64,000 bases of DNA from Brachyhypopomus gauderio (GCF_052324685.1 NC_135224.1:21785951-21849950); one strand, 5' to 3'. Positions 15,001-29,521 are shown, counted from the first letter of the stretch. Notes: generated by a model not told the origin, from the letters alone. Translations and numbers: made by a program.

Positions 15001-17090
15001 CGAACTCTCTCCTGTGTCCACTCAACAGCATCTGCTCAACTGAGTACTCTCTTCTGCATCCACTCAACTGAGTACTCTTAACTGCGTACTCTCTCCTGCG
15101 TCAACTCAACTGAGTACTCTCTCCTGCGTCCATTCAACAGGGTCCACCTAACTGTGTCCTCTCACCTGCGTAATCTCAACTGCATACACAACTGCGTACT
15201 CACCTGCGTGTTCTCTCGTGTGTCCACTCAACAGTGTCTGCTCAACTGAGTACTCTCTCCTGCGTCCTCTCAACTGAGTACTCTCAACTGCGTACTCTCT
15301 CCTGCGTCCATTTTACAGCGTCCTCTCACCTGCATAATCTCAACTGCGTAATCTCAACTGCGTACTCACCTGCGTGTTCTCTCCTGTGTCCACTCAACAG
15401 CGTCTGCTCAACTGAGTACTCTCTCCTGCGTCCACTCAACTGAGTACTCTCAACTGCGTACTCTCTCCTGCGTCCATTTAACAGCGTCCTCTCATCTGCA
15501 TAATCTCAACTGCGTAATCTCAACTGCGTACTCACCTGCGTGTTCTCTCCTGTGTCCACTCAACAGCGTCTGCTCAACTGAGTACTCTCTCCTGCGTCCA
15601 CTCAACGGAGTACTCTCAACTGCGTACTCTCTCCTGCGTCCATTTAACAGCGTCCTCTCACCTGCATAATCTCAACTGCGTACTCACCTGCGTGTTCTCT
15701 CCTGTGTCCACTCAACAGCGTCTGCTCAACTGTGTACTCTCTCCTGCATCCACCCAACTGAGTACTCTCAATTGCATACTCTCTCCTGCGCCCATTCAAC
15801 TGCGTCCACTCAACTGAGTACTCTCTCCTGCCTCCATTGTCCACTCAACTGCGTCCTCTCACCTGCATAATCTCAACTGCATACTCATCTGCATACTCAC
15901 CTGCGAACTCTCTCCTGTGTCCACTCAACAGCATCTGCTCAACTGAGTACTCTCTTCTGCATCCACTCAACTGAGTACTCTCAACTGCGTACTCTCTCCT
16001 GCGTCAACTCAACTGAGTACTCTCTCTTGCGTCCATTCAACAGCGTCCACCTAACTGCGTCCTCTCACCTGCGTAATCTCAACTGCATACACAACTGCGT
16101 ACTCACCTGCGTGTTCTCTCGTGTGTCCACTCAACAGTGTCTGCTCAACTGAGTACTCTCTCCTGCGTCCTCTCAACTGAGTACTCTCAACTGCGTACTC
16201 TCTCCTGCGTCCATTTTACAGCGTCCTCTCACCTGCATAATCTCAACTGCGTACTCACCTGCGTGTTCTCTCCTGTGTCCACTCAACAGCGTCTGCTCAA
16301 CTGAGTACTCTCTCCTGCGTCCACTCAACTGAGTACTCTCAACTGCGTACTCTCTCCTGCGTCCATTTAACAGCGTCCTCTCACCTGCATAATCTCAACT
16401 GCGTAATCTCAACTGCGTACTCACCTGCGTGTTCTCTCCTGTGTCCACTCAACAGCGTCTGCTCAATTGAGTACTCTCTCCTGCGTCCATTCAACTGCGT
16501 CCACTCAACGGAGTACTCTCTCCTGCGTCAATTGTCCACTCACCTGCAAAATCTCAACTGCGTACTCACCTGTGTGTTCTCTCCTGTGTCCAATCAACAG
16601 CGTCTGCTCAACTGAGTACTCTCTCCTGCGTCCACTCAACTGAGTACTCTCAACTGCATACTCTCTCCTGCATCCATTTAACAGCGTCCTCTCACCTGCA
16701 TAATCTCAACTGCGTACTCACCTGCGTGTTCTCTCCTGTGTCTACTCAACAGCGTCTGCTCAACTGCGTACTCTCTCCTGCGTCCATTTAACAGCGTCCT
16801 CTCACCTGCATAATCTCAACTGCGTAATCTCAACTGCGTACTCACCTGCGTGTTCTCTCCTGTGTCCACTCAACAGCCTCTGCTCAACTGAGTACTCTCT
16901 ACTGCTTCCACTCAACTGAGTACTCTCAACTGCGTCCACTCAACAGCGTCCACTCAACAGCGTTCTCTCACCTGTGTAATCTCAACTGCGTACTCAACTG
17001 CATACTCACCTGCGTACTCTCTCCTGTGTCCACTCAACAGCGTCCACTCAACTGAGTACTCTCCTGCACCCACTCAACAGTGTCTGCTCG
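1..17090. repeat. Satellite array of 12-14-bp monomers with higher-order repeats
   Basis: The whole stretch consists of variants of a pyrimidine-rich monomer, alternating 12-bp forms such as CTCAACTGCGTA and 14-bp forms such as CTCTCCTGCGTCCA. Monomers are grouped into blocks of about 166 bp and then into larger units marked by a 172-bp linker. Spacing between successive linkers is 592, 1169, 1509, 1675, 1343, 1661, 1675, 1508, 910, 1659 and 592 bp. The array enters from the left edge and degrades at about 17,050-17,090. Long open frames on both strands come from the shortage of stop codons in the monomer and are not genes. No transposon ends or centromere-protein motifs were recognised, so any role in chromosome structure is unknown. 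Confidence 0.97.
131..14595 (+). repeat. Recurring 172-bp linker inside the satellite (12 copies)
   Basis: A non-repetitive segment of about 172 bp begins with CAATTTTGGCAG and ends near CGTCTCCCCCTGC. It occurs at about 131, 723, 1892, 3401, 5076, 6419, 8080, 9755, 11263, 12173, 13832 and 14424. It contains GCATGCAACCTTGCAA and the palindrome CCACGTGG. Two variants exist. Type A has GCAGTGGTGAG and CTAGCGTAGG (copies 1, 2, 10, 11, 12). Type B has GCAGCGGTGAG and CTAACGTAGG (copies 3-9). Neither strand gives a recognisable protein. The origin is unknown; it may be captured single-copy DNA carried along when the array expanded. Confidence 0.9.
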
Positions 17091-17466
17091 AGATGGACGC
17101 TCGTCCATCACTTTGGTTAGCACACGCGCTAGATGGTCATACTTGAATAAGTTAGATAGCGGGTCAGCGGCATATTTGCTAGCCAAGATATTCATTATTA
17201 GTTCATACTGATGCAGTTGAAGGTGAAATTAAAACTAGACTTGCATTTCCTAAAGGAAATACTATAGGGCTTGAAAAGGTGTGCCCTAGAGTGTAATGTG
17301 TGTAGAGGTTTGCATGTGTTAAGCTGTGTATGGTGTGTGGTAATGTATGCTGTGTGTATGAAGGTGTGTAGTGTGTACAGTGTGATGTGCATGAAGGTGT
17401 GTATTGTGTGTATGACAACACCTCCTTAGGTATGCATGTGTCAGTGTGGTATGAGAGCTGGATGTA

Positions 17467-17547
<81 letters not shown>

Positions 17548-18029
17548 ATTGTGTATGAGAGGTATGTGTGTGTGTGTGGAGTGTGCATGAGAGAGATTTT
17601 GGTGTAATTGTGTGTGGTTTGACCCAATACTGTCTGATTTATGAAAAGTTAAACACAGAGGCAAATTGTGAAAAAGCCAATTCTGATTTTAAGAAATTAA
17701 AATGGGAGCTAATGGAGCAGTTTTCTGTGCCTAGTGCCAAACAAATGCTCATAACTCTAAAAGTAATTGATCAAATGATTAGTTATCTTGGCGTACCAAT
17801 GGTAAATGGAGCTTCCAGGTGAAGGTTTAAGAATTTTACAGCAGTTTATCCAGGAGGGTTTGATCATTTTTCATGACTACACACACTCTAACCGGCAGTC
17901 GTAATTTGAAATTCTGAACATTCCGACATTCATTTTAAGGGGGGGGGGGGGGGGGGGGGGTTTCAAAATTTTAAACTTAAATTAATTAAAATCTATAAAT
18001 CCTATCGACTCAAAAAACTAGCACAAGTC
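17091..18029. other. Intergenic DNA right of the satellite
   Basis: This is single-copy-looking AT-rich DNA with a degenerate TGTG-rich run from about 17,295, leading into a pure TG tract. A short open frame at 17,640-17,820 was inspected and matches nothing I know. A run of about 22 G lies at 17,939-17,960. I see no gene here. Confidence 0.6.
17469..17547. repeat. (TG)n microsatellite
   Basis: About 38 uninterrupted TG dinucleotides follow a looser TG-rich stretch. The histidine/threonine and valine/cysteine frames over it are artefacts of the dinucleotide. Confidence 0.97.
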
Positions 18030-18300
18030 CAGAGGCGGACTGGCATACATTACTATCGGGGATTTCGGGATTTCCCCGGTGGGCCGATGGGTTAGTGGGC
18101 CGTAGTCACGCTGCTGTTTAACGGTGTTATTACCTCCCCCCGCTCCAGTCAGTCACTAACCTGCTCAGCTCGGCCGCGGACTGATCCTGTAAACACATGA
18201 ACGAGTTGGACCGGGCCGCGGACTGGACCAGCTGGTGCGGGCTGACCGTATGCAGCGGAGATCAGAAAAAAACCAACTTGTCCCAGAAAATCCTTGCCGG
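18030..18300 (+). mobile_element. Possible hAT-like element fragment
   Basis: The segment opens with CAGAGGCGGACTGGC. This has the CAG-N-GG start typical of hAT terminal repeats and resembles ends I have seen repeatedly in fish genomes. I could not find a matching inverted end nearby, so this would be a one-ended fragment. The right limit is arbitrary. Confidence 0.3.
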
Positions 18301-19814
18301 ATTACGAAAACTTACAGCAGCTGTGTCACTTATTAATACAAGTAGTCACGAACTGGAAAAGCCTCGTCCATACTAATGCCACATTAATTATATCTCCCTG
18401 TTTGTATCCCACGACGAGTAACATTAACAAGTCAAGAGAGAGACGCCAGTTGCACACTGACACTGCTGAGGGTCTAACTCATCACGTGATCCCTCCGCGA
18501 CACGGTTCACACTACTGAAACGTGAAAAAGTAAGTCCGAATGTTTGAATGGAGTCTGTACGTTAAGCGGTTCGGACTGTATTAAACGCACAAATAGTGAT
18601 AAGAAGAAAAATAAGAAGCAGTGGGATAACACTAATGAAGTAGGACACACTCACAGGTTGAGGTCCGTATCAGTGCTGTGTTTCAACAGTAAAGCCTTGA
18701 AGTTCAGTGCAGCCTGTTGCCTGTGGTTGTTTATTTGTCCTTCGGGAGTTTCCATTCTGCGTTGGGTCAATTCAAAACGAACCTTATCCTTGTGTTTCGG
18801 TGTAGTTTTAATCTAGCTACCTTCCTATAGCGATAACATCTAGCTAAAGACAAGAACAGTTTTAGTCGTCTACTTTTATACCCTGTCAAGTATAAACAAA
18901 TCGGTTGCCATGACGCCTGCAGTTCATGAATCTGATTGTCTAGAAGGGAGACCCCCCCCCCCTCCCCCCACGGTCGCGAGGTTAGTAAAGGAATGATACA
19001 CCTGATATTCATAATTGAAGAAAGCATAAACAAATCGGTTGCCATGACGCCTGCAGTTCATGAATTTGATTGGCTAGAAGGGTGACCCCCCCCCCCTCAC
19101 GCTCGCGAGGTTAGTAAAGGAATGATCAACGTGTTATTCATAAAGGAAGATCAATATTTTCGCATCTGTGGTTTAAAAACAATGTTCCGTTCATACACCA
19201 GTTACTTGATGATAATTATCATTTTGTTACACACTCTGACTTTTGGTAACAGATTTGATAAGCTCATATGCCGATTTTAGGAAGGTAAATCGATCCCGGG
19301 TGGTCTTCTCTCGTTAGAGGGAATCACGAAATCGCAAAGGATTTCTCTACACAGAACTGTGATATCTATGTTAACGGGGTTGATATTATGGAGAAAAATA
19401 TAGCTGATATAAAAAAAAATCCACGTCATTACTTCTGGACATAGACATAACAGCCATTTGATTGGGACTCTTTCCTATAAATGTATTATTACTAAAAAAA
19501 ATAAAGAGCTGCTTTATACTGCATAGATTCTGTCCTGTTTTGAGCAAATACCTCGATACGAGTGATGCGTCTTTTGTAAAGGATCCAACGAACCCCTTTT
19601 TTCTGTTGTGTATTTTCACTTCTTCTGCACTGGAAAAAATGACTCTTTGAATTTACTTAATATTTTTTCGTCAAAGGGTTGCATGAAATTAAATTCAGAG
19701 ATATAATTTGAGTAACATTTATTCTTTACATATAAGTATTGTCAGCTTAATTATATTTTGTAGAATTTACTTCAACATTGTAAATCTAACTAAATTTTAT
19801 CATGTTCATTCTAC
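18301..19814. other. Intergenic DNA, no gene recognised
   Basis: It contains a tandem duplication (see next entry) and short open frames at 18,294-18,518, 18,544-18,816 and 19,386-19,650. None of these has a recognisable motif or codon pattern. AT-rich from about 19,150. Confidence 0.5.
18891..19150. repeat. Two-copy tandem duplication, about 132-bp period
   Basis: The segment starting ATAAACAAATCGGTTGCCAT near 18,891 recurs near 19,024 with a few substitutions. Each copy contains a run of 12-14 C and then GCGAGGTTAGTAAAGGAATG. The two copies differ mainly in the length of the C run. Confidence 0.85.
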
Positions 19815-20004
19815 TTACATTTACGGCATTTGGCAGACACCCTTATCCAGAGCGACTTACATTTTATCTCATTTTTATACAAGTGAGCAATTGAGAGTTA
19901 AGGGCCTTGCTTGGGGGCACCTCAGTCATGGCCTCAGGTCTGGGAATTGAACCCACAACCCTCCGGTCACAAGACCAGTTCCCTACCGCCAGGCCATGAC
20001 TGCC
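19815..20004 (-). mobile_element. tRNA-derived SINE (V-SINE-like)
   Basis: Read on the minus strand, this begins with a tRNA-like head. An A-box-like segment lies in GGCCTGGCGGTAGGG, and a B-box GGGTTCAATTCCC lies at about 19,940-19,954. It continues into the teleost SINE tail GTCGCTCTGGATAAGGGTGT followed by CTGCCAAATGCC. RNA polymerase III promoter boxes, the conserved 3' domain and a length of about 190 bp fit a full or nearly full insertion. The exact SINE family is my recollection and would need a repeat-library comparison. Confidence 0.75.
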
Positions 20005-20062
20005 TTTTCATTTCATGGTATACAAGAAAAGTATAACGTTTTTTAACATTGCTTATTATTAT

Positions 20063-21854
20063 TACAGTTTTTCTCAGTCGATTCGGTTCATTTCTCAGAT
20101 CAGAATTGAAATTCTCAGAACAGTTCATTCAGTCTCCACATCTCCTTGTCACTTGTGCACATCATATTTGAATTTCTCCTTGTGTTTAACATTTTGCAAA
20201 TGCTTTTGTACATATTGCAAATGGACATGGACAGTTGTCTGTTGTTTTTTACATTATGTGTTGCTTATGTCATGTTTATCAAAATGTGTTGTATGGATTG
20301 TCTGTTGAATTGTCTTACCCTCCAAAACATTTAGTCTTTAGGTCATCGCCTAGGTCATTATATGCAAAAGTGCTGAACATGTTGTCATAATCTCTAAGGC
20401 ATCATTTTACATTTATTTATTTAGGTTATTTTTTGTTACATTTTGTTAATTTATCCTAATTTGATTAAATTGTTTACAAGTGAACATTCAGTTACAGTAA
20501 GAAAGGGAATTGGTGAAGGCTTAGATCAACCAATGGTCTCAACCATAGGTTAGAGGTGTGTCTCATGAACCTTTACTGTAATTGGCAAACATTTATAGAT
20601 GCTAAACACTGCATTATCACAAAGTCTCATAATGGAAAGACAAGGCCATGTACAGGGTGAACAGCAAATAGGAGAAGTAAGACTGTGTGGTGTAGAGAGG
20701 TAAGACTGTGGTGTAGAGGGGTAAGACTGTGTGGTGTAGAGGAGTAAGACTGGTGTAGAGGGGTAAGACTGTGTGGTGTAGAGGAGTAAGACTGTGTGGT
20801 GTAGAGGAGTAAGACTGGTGTAGAGGGGTAAGACTGTGTGGTGTAGAGGAGTAAAACTGGTGTAGAGGGGTAAGACTGTGGTGTAGAGGGGTAAGAATGT
20901 GTGTTGTAGAGGAGTAAGACTATATGGTGTAGAGGAGTAAGACTGTGTGGTGTAAGGCTGAGGGGACAAAACAGTGAAATAAGGGCAACAATTGTGGACC
21001 ATGCTTGCTGGGTGCAGCCGAATATTAGAAGAACAACTGTGTCTTCAATCGTTCAAACATTTCATAGAGAAAACATGTATGTAATTCAGAAATGTGCTCT
21101 CTGCTGTAATGCTGCACATTGACATACATTCTGACATGTTATTCAATTACAGTATTTATTTATTTTTTGCATTTTTGCATTCTTATACCATATAGGATAT
21201 CAAGAGTAGCTCATAGTGGTAGCAGAGGTTCCATTTTCACACAGCAAGAGGAGGCTGTATGTGCTCAGGTTGTTTTGAATGTGTAGAATAAGTTTCTAAT
21301 TTTGCAGTTTTTCCAGTCAGTCTTTTCTGAATTTCAATCAGATTTGTTTTTGTCAATAAATTCCAGTGCGAACAATACAGTCAAACAATATTGCTGTACA
21401 AATTTGATTCCAGTCTAATTTCTTGCTATCAGTCTCCCACATAGAGTCATGTGAAACTTTGTGTTCCATGTAAGTTTGTATGTGTGTAACATGTATTTGA
21501 TATACCACAGAATGTGCAGCGTTCTTGAAATCAAAAGCTTAGCTAGTTTCCATCAGAATATAGTCTACACTGACTGTGACTTATAGTTGCACTGACAACA
21601 TGACTAAGTATTTTGATTGCCTTGTTCATATGCAATGGCACACAGACTAGATATTCTGATGGCACTGACAAATTGAATGACCTAAATATTTGATTTTGGG
21701 GCAAAAACAAAGAATTTTGAGTGAAGTATCTGCTTTTGCAGGTATTTAATTGAGTTTTGCTGTTTGCACTAACTGTTTTGAGAAATGCACTAGTTGTGAT
21801 GCCAATGTAAAGCATGATGTGAGAAATGAACCAAACCGACTGGGAAAAACTGTA
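20063..21854. mobile_element. DNA transposon with long inverted ends, non-autonomous
   Basis: The left end TACAGTTTTTCTCAGTCGAT and the following GGTTCATTTCTCA recur in inverted form at the right end (about 21,815-21,854) with a few mismatches. This makes a 1.8-kb element with terminal inverted repeats of about 40 bp or more. No transposase frame is visible. A G-rich minisatellite at 20,690-20,955 sits inside. I cannot assign a superfamily from the ends alone. Confidence 0.6.
20690..20955. repeat. Minisatellite, 17-23-bp units
   Basis: Tandem copies of GTGTAGAGGGGTAAGACTGT with GG/GA and short indel variants, about 13 units. A minus-strand proline/threonine/tyrosine-rich frame over it (20,550-21,002) merely translates the repeat. 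Confidence 0.93.
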
Positions 21855-21931
21855 AGTTGAAACAAAAACACATTTAAATTGAGAAAACATACACAATTTC
21901 ATAATGTTCAATTTACTAAGGCCCAAATTTA

Positions 21932-22050
21932 CTAATGTAACGAGTTACTTTTATTATAGAGTAATTCAGTTACTAACTCAGTTACTTTTTTGAACAAGTA
22001 GTGAGTAACTATAACTAATTACTTTTTAAAAGTAACGTTCCTAACACTGA
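21932..22050 (-). mobile_element. hAT-type terminal fragment
   Basis: It is rich in AGTAAC/GTTACT motifs and ends with AACACTG, the complement of a CAGTGTT hAT end. The same subterminal AGTAAC style is seen in the complete element at 37,820-38,522. Only one end is present. Confidence 0.45.
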
Positions 22051-22161
22051 TACATACATACATACATTTTTTCTTTTCAGTTAGGAGTATGTTCAGTTAA
22101 TTTGAGCTGCTGTGGGTGTGTTCTTCAGAGTCATGATAGAAGCAGAAACACAAATGCAGAT

Positions 22162-22264
<103 letters not shown>

Positions 22265-22948
22265 CAAATGAAATCAAATATATTTGTATAGCGCTTTTCA
22301 CAACACATGTTGTCACACAGCGCTTTACAGGATTTACACGGTTAACAATACTATGGGTCCAAATCCCTAATTAGCAAGCCAAAGGCGACAGTGGCGAGGA
22401 AAAACTCCCTAGATGGTGGGGAATAGGAAGAAATCTCGGGAGGACCAAGACTCAAAAGGGAACACACAAAAACAAATTATACAGACAAATACACAAGTTA
22501 CAAACAAATCACACTATCAGGCTAAGTATAAGGTAAGAAGAATGAAAGTTCTGGGTTGATATTGTCAATGTAAATGTTTTGTGATGAACGCCAGGTTTTC
22601 ATTCCGTGTCGGAGTGATGATACTGGTATTGTAGGCTCCAACTGCAGTGTTACTCCCCAGGTGAACCTCGGAGAAGAAAGATATGTGATGTGGTAAATAT
22701 GTAACAGATTATTCAAAGGCCAAACTAAACAGATAAGTCTTTAGTTGAGTTTTAAACATTGAGACTGTGTCTGAGTCCCGAATAGAGGCAGGAAGATTAT
22801 TCCACAGTTGTGGAGCTTTAAAATAAAAGGCTCTTCCACCTGCTGTGATCTTTTTGATCCTAGGAACACTTAATAACCCTGCGTCCTGCGAACGAAGTGA
22901 ACGTGCTGGGTTGTAATGATCAATAAGTTCACTAAGATACTCTGGAGA
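22265..22948 (-). mobile_element. L2/CR1-clade LINE, 3' fragment
   Basis: On the minus strand, codons from about 22,948 to 22,709 encode the C-terminal end of a non-LTR reverse transcriptase ORF. It includes GRAFYFKAPQLWNNLPASIR and then FKTQLKTYLF, the usual tail of CR1/L2-type ORF2. A 440-bp 3' untranslated region follows, containing TTGTATAGCGCTTTTCAC in plus orientation, and the copy ends in the GATA/TATC tail. The 5' truncation is typical of LINE insertions. The reverse-transcriptase catalytic core is absent. Confidence 0.82.
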
Positions 22949-22996
22949 GAGAGAGAGAGAGAGAGAGATAGAGAGATAGAGAGATAAATAGATAGA
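22944..22996. repeat. (GA)n / (GATA) tract
   Basis: GAGA repeats merge into GATAGA repeats at the truncated 5' end of the LINE fragment. Confidence 0.9.
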
Positions 22997-23007
22997 TACG
23001 CACACTC

Positions 23008-23607
23008 ACACCTGCGTGGGCTCACACTCAACAGCTTCCTCTCACTTGCGTCCTCTCAACAGCGTCCTCTCACCTGCATCTGCTCACCTGTGTCCTCTTA
23101 CACTCAACAGCGTCCGCTCACCTGCGTCCTCTCACACTCAACAGCATCCGCTCAACAGCGTCCTCTCACCTGCGTCTGCTCACCTGCGTCCTCTCACACT
23201 CAACAGCGCCCTCTCACCTGCGTCCTCTCACACTCAACAGCGCCCTCTCAACTGCGTCCACTCACCTGCGTCGACTCAACTGCATCCGCACACCTGCGTC
23301 CTCTCACACTTAACAGCATCCTCTCAACTGCGTCCTCTCACCTGCGTCCTCTCACCTGCCTCTACTCAACAACGTCCTCTCACCTGCGTCCGCTCACCTG
23401 CATCCACTCAACAGCATCCTCTCAACTGCATCCACTCAACAGCGTCCTCTCACCAGTGTCCTCTAACCTGTGTCCTGTCACCTGCGTCCACTCACCTGCG
23501 TGCGCTCACCTGCGTCCGCTCACCTGCGTCCGCTCGCCTGCGTCTGCTCACCTGCGTGTGTTCACCTGCGTCCACTCACCTGCGTCCGCTCGCCTGCGTC
23601 TGCTCAC
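23008..23607. repeat. Second satellite array, mostly 14-bp monomers
   Basis: Tandem units such as CTGCGTCCGCTCAC and CTCTCACACTCAACAGCGTC belong to the same family as the 17-kb array to the left and lie in the same orientation. On the minus strand the monomer reads GTGAGCRGACGCAG. The right edge coincides with the splice donor of a radial-spoke exon. A 246-residue plus frame (23,016-23,756) is a repeat artefact. Confidence 0.95.
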
Positions 23608-24307
23608 CTACATCCTCTGACAGCGGAGTGAGAAGCAGTGGCCCAATCTCTGGTTCAGGCTCGTCAGGCTCTTCCCTCTTTTCCTCTTCCTCAGCGTCTT
23701 CTTCGAAGTCCAGGTCGGCCTTTTCAGCAAGGTTGACCCACGTACAGCGACCCTAACAGACACACACACAAAAGAAGAAGAAAGAGAATTCATTAACAAT
23801 GTTCATCACAGCCTATTCAACAGCTGACCACTAGCCAAGGTAAGATGCAAGAATTCACATGTTAGATTTGCAGCGCTAGGTCACCTGCTTGAGGATGTGC
23901 TGAGTGTGGTGCACCAGGCAGACAGCGAGTCGGCCATCTCCTGCATGGGGATGCCCTCAAAGTCGGGATTCTCCTTTACGCTGTCACTCCTCCCCCTCTT
24001 CCTCCCCAAAGTGGTAGAAGCCCAGGGGGCTGACCTGGGTGCTTGCCGAGATGCGGGCGATCTGGGCTCGCAGGTAGTTGGCCTCATTGCCCGGGAATGG
24101 TGGGTAGCTCACTATGGGAGCATCAAGCCGCCCGGTGAAGAACTTTCGAATCTGCCGTGCGACCATAATCTGAACTGGGGTCACGTTGGGAAGGCGGACC
24201 CAGGGCAGACCCAGCTCTCGGCACACAAAATAAGTGAATTTGTTTGTGCCGGAATGAGGGGGCTCTTTGGGGGGTGGCTTGTAGGTTGACTTAGGCAGTG
24301 GATCAAC
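23608..24307 (-). pseudogene. rsph4a-like: Radial spoke head protein (RSPH4A/RSPH6A type), two exons, interrupted
   Basis: Two adjoining exons encode the conserved core of the radial-spoke head protein, a component of the motile-cilium axoneme. Exon 24,307-23,885 follows an AG acceptor and translates to a segment containing [20 protein letters not shown] and [13 protein letters not shown], then [13 protein letters not shown] one-base shift near 23,984 gives a stop (TGA); the next frame resumes with ENPDFEGIPMQEMADSLSAW and ends WVHHTQHILKQ. Exon 23,752-23,608 continues in phase as GRCTWVNL, an acidic stretch and PLLLTPLSED, then a GTGAGC donor that touches the 14-bp satellite. Earlier exons (expected to the right) and the C-terminal exons (expected to the left) were not found in the window. 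It is either a gene fragment with a frameshift or a real gene with a sequencing error in a purine run and distant exons. Choosing between RSPH4A and RSPH6A is not possible from this portion. Confidence 0.8.
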
Positions 24308-24542
24308 CTAATGTAATCATAAGTGAATAAAAACAGATTAGGATCTCTTAGATAGGATATTTCCTGATATTTCCTCTCTTTAATAGGTCTAACCTATGTG
24401 TCGGTCAAACCAGAGAGAGAGAAATGGCAGAGCTGACCGGAGTATTTAACACCTGGGGACCACGTACTTTAGACACACCCTTACTTCCGTCAAAGCAAGC
24501 TTGTTCAATGTGTTGCCAGTGGTACTGCCACCTGCTGGTTTA

Positions 24543-28186
<3,644 letters not shown>

Positions 28187-29521
28187 CAAAACAACAACAA
28201 CAACAGTCGCTGTGGACAGAGGCGACCGGTAGAGGGCCGCCTCACCGTGACAATAGGATAGAGAATGACAATATATAGGATAGAGAATTACAATATAAAA
28301 GATAATAAAAATAGATAAATAAATTATAACCGAAATTCCTAAATTATGATAAAAAATATATAAATAATATCAACATATGATAAAAGAAAAATAATAAATA
28401 TGATGAAATTCAATAGTTTACAACATTTGTTGTGCATAGCACATGGCTACTTGACATGCAAATTGTAAAGCACATGGCTACTCAACATGCAAGACATGTC
28501 CCACCCTCTATCACCATTATCCCGCCTCTCTACCAACACAGTCCCACCTCCTTGCCAAAGAGGTCACATGGTACAAGATTTGGGTAGATTCTGGATTTAG
28601 GGTGAAGCGGGCACCCAGGAACCCTGGGGATGTCTCGAATGAGATTGGGCACCCCAAATTTGGTTTCTAGAGCTCCCCTGGCATCTGGAAGGGCCTCCAA
28701 GGGCCCAACCTGGCCACAGAGAAGATTGGACCCCATTCTTTGCGCAGAATCATAACCAAAATCCAGTGTGGAGCTGGGCCAAATCCGCTAAACAGATGTA
28801 ACTTTTGCCCGGATTTGGCAGCGAAAACCCGGATCCGGCTCAGACTATTCTGCTCTCTGGGACCTTTCCAGAGACATTTCCAGAAGGTCATTGAGAGTGC
28901 ACCACTAGACCTGGAAGGGCACCCTAATGTGCACTATTACAGCACATTCATCCCTTATTCAGCTACTTACTTCTTGCCCCAGGCAGCTTTGTGGACAAGA
29001 TTGATGCAGGATACCTCATATAATCACTTGTAAAATTAGATAAGGCAACGAACATTTTAACGTATAAGTTTTCCTTTTATTTATACTGTTCATATTCTAT
29101 ACATATGATTTACACTGAGATTCTTTCCTCAGAAATGCATGTATGTAAAATCTAACATCCATAAAATGTTTTAGGAGACCTGGGAAGACATGGTGAAGGG
29201 ATTGCTTATCAGCAATTTTCAAAGAAATTTTTGAGAATTTCAAAGAAGACAACACAAGTAAAGTTAACTGCATTTAGCTAAATACTGGAAATATTATGAT
29301 GGATAAAATATTGATGCATGCGAATTTCATTTCAGAATTTCACAAAAGACAACAGGACCAAAAGAGATCAAAAGAGATCATGGAGAAAAGCCAGTGGTGT
29401 ATCTCAAGAAAATTCAATTCCAGAGACGACGACCTTATGACTTATCAGGACACTCATATTGCCATTTTAAGAGAATTTGCGGATGCAGAATATACAAGAA
29501 GAAAGGTTTGTTAAAAATATA
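28187..29521. other. Intergenic DNA, AT-rich, no gene recognised
   Basis: It starts with an imperfect repeat of AGGATAGAGAATGACAATAT and a long AT-rich run. A pair of direct repeats sharing AGCACATGGCTACT follows near 28,437 and 28,470. Frames at 28,530-28,891 and 29,296-29,514 show no family signature. Confidence 0.5.

Noticed and set aside
28..16700. About 40 open frames of 60-150 codons on both strands in the satellite
   Set aside because: They are translations of the stop-poor 12-14-bp monomer, repeat with every unit, mostly lack real ATG starts and carry no domain. Tandem DNA explains them fully.
1..17090. CRISPR-like array (regular repeats with a recurrent spacer)
   Set aside because: The repeats are contiguous degenerate monomers, the linker is the same in each unit, there are no cas genes, and the context is a vertebrate genome.
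17203..17664. 153-codon minus frame with a histidine/threonine run
   Set aside because: It is the TG microsatellite read on the other strand, with nothing recognisable on either side.
20550..21002. 150-codon minus frame rich in Pro/Thr/Tyr/Ser
   Set aside because: It translates the 20,690-20,955 minisatellite.
23016..23756. 246-codon plus-strand frame rich in Ser/Pro/Leu
   Set aside because: It is the second satellite array read through into the antisense of a radial-spoke exon.
29296..29514. 72-codon plus frame
   Set aside because: No motif, no flanking splice sites with a partner exon, and it lies in an AT-rich, repeat-bearing stretch.
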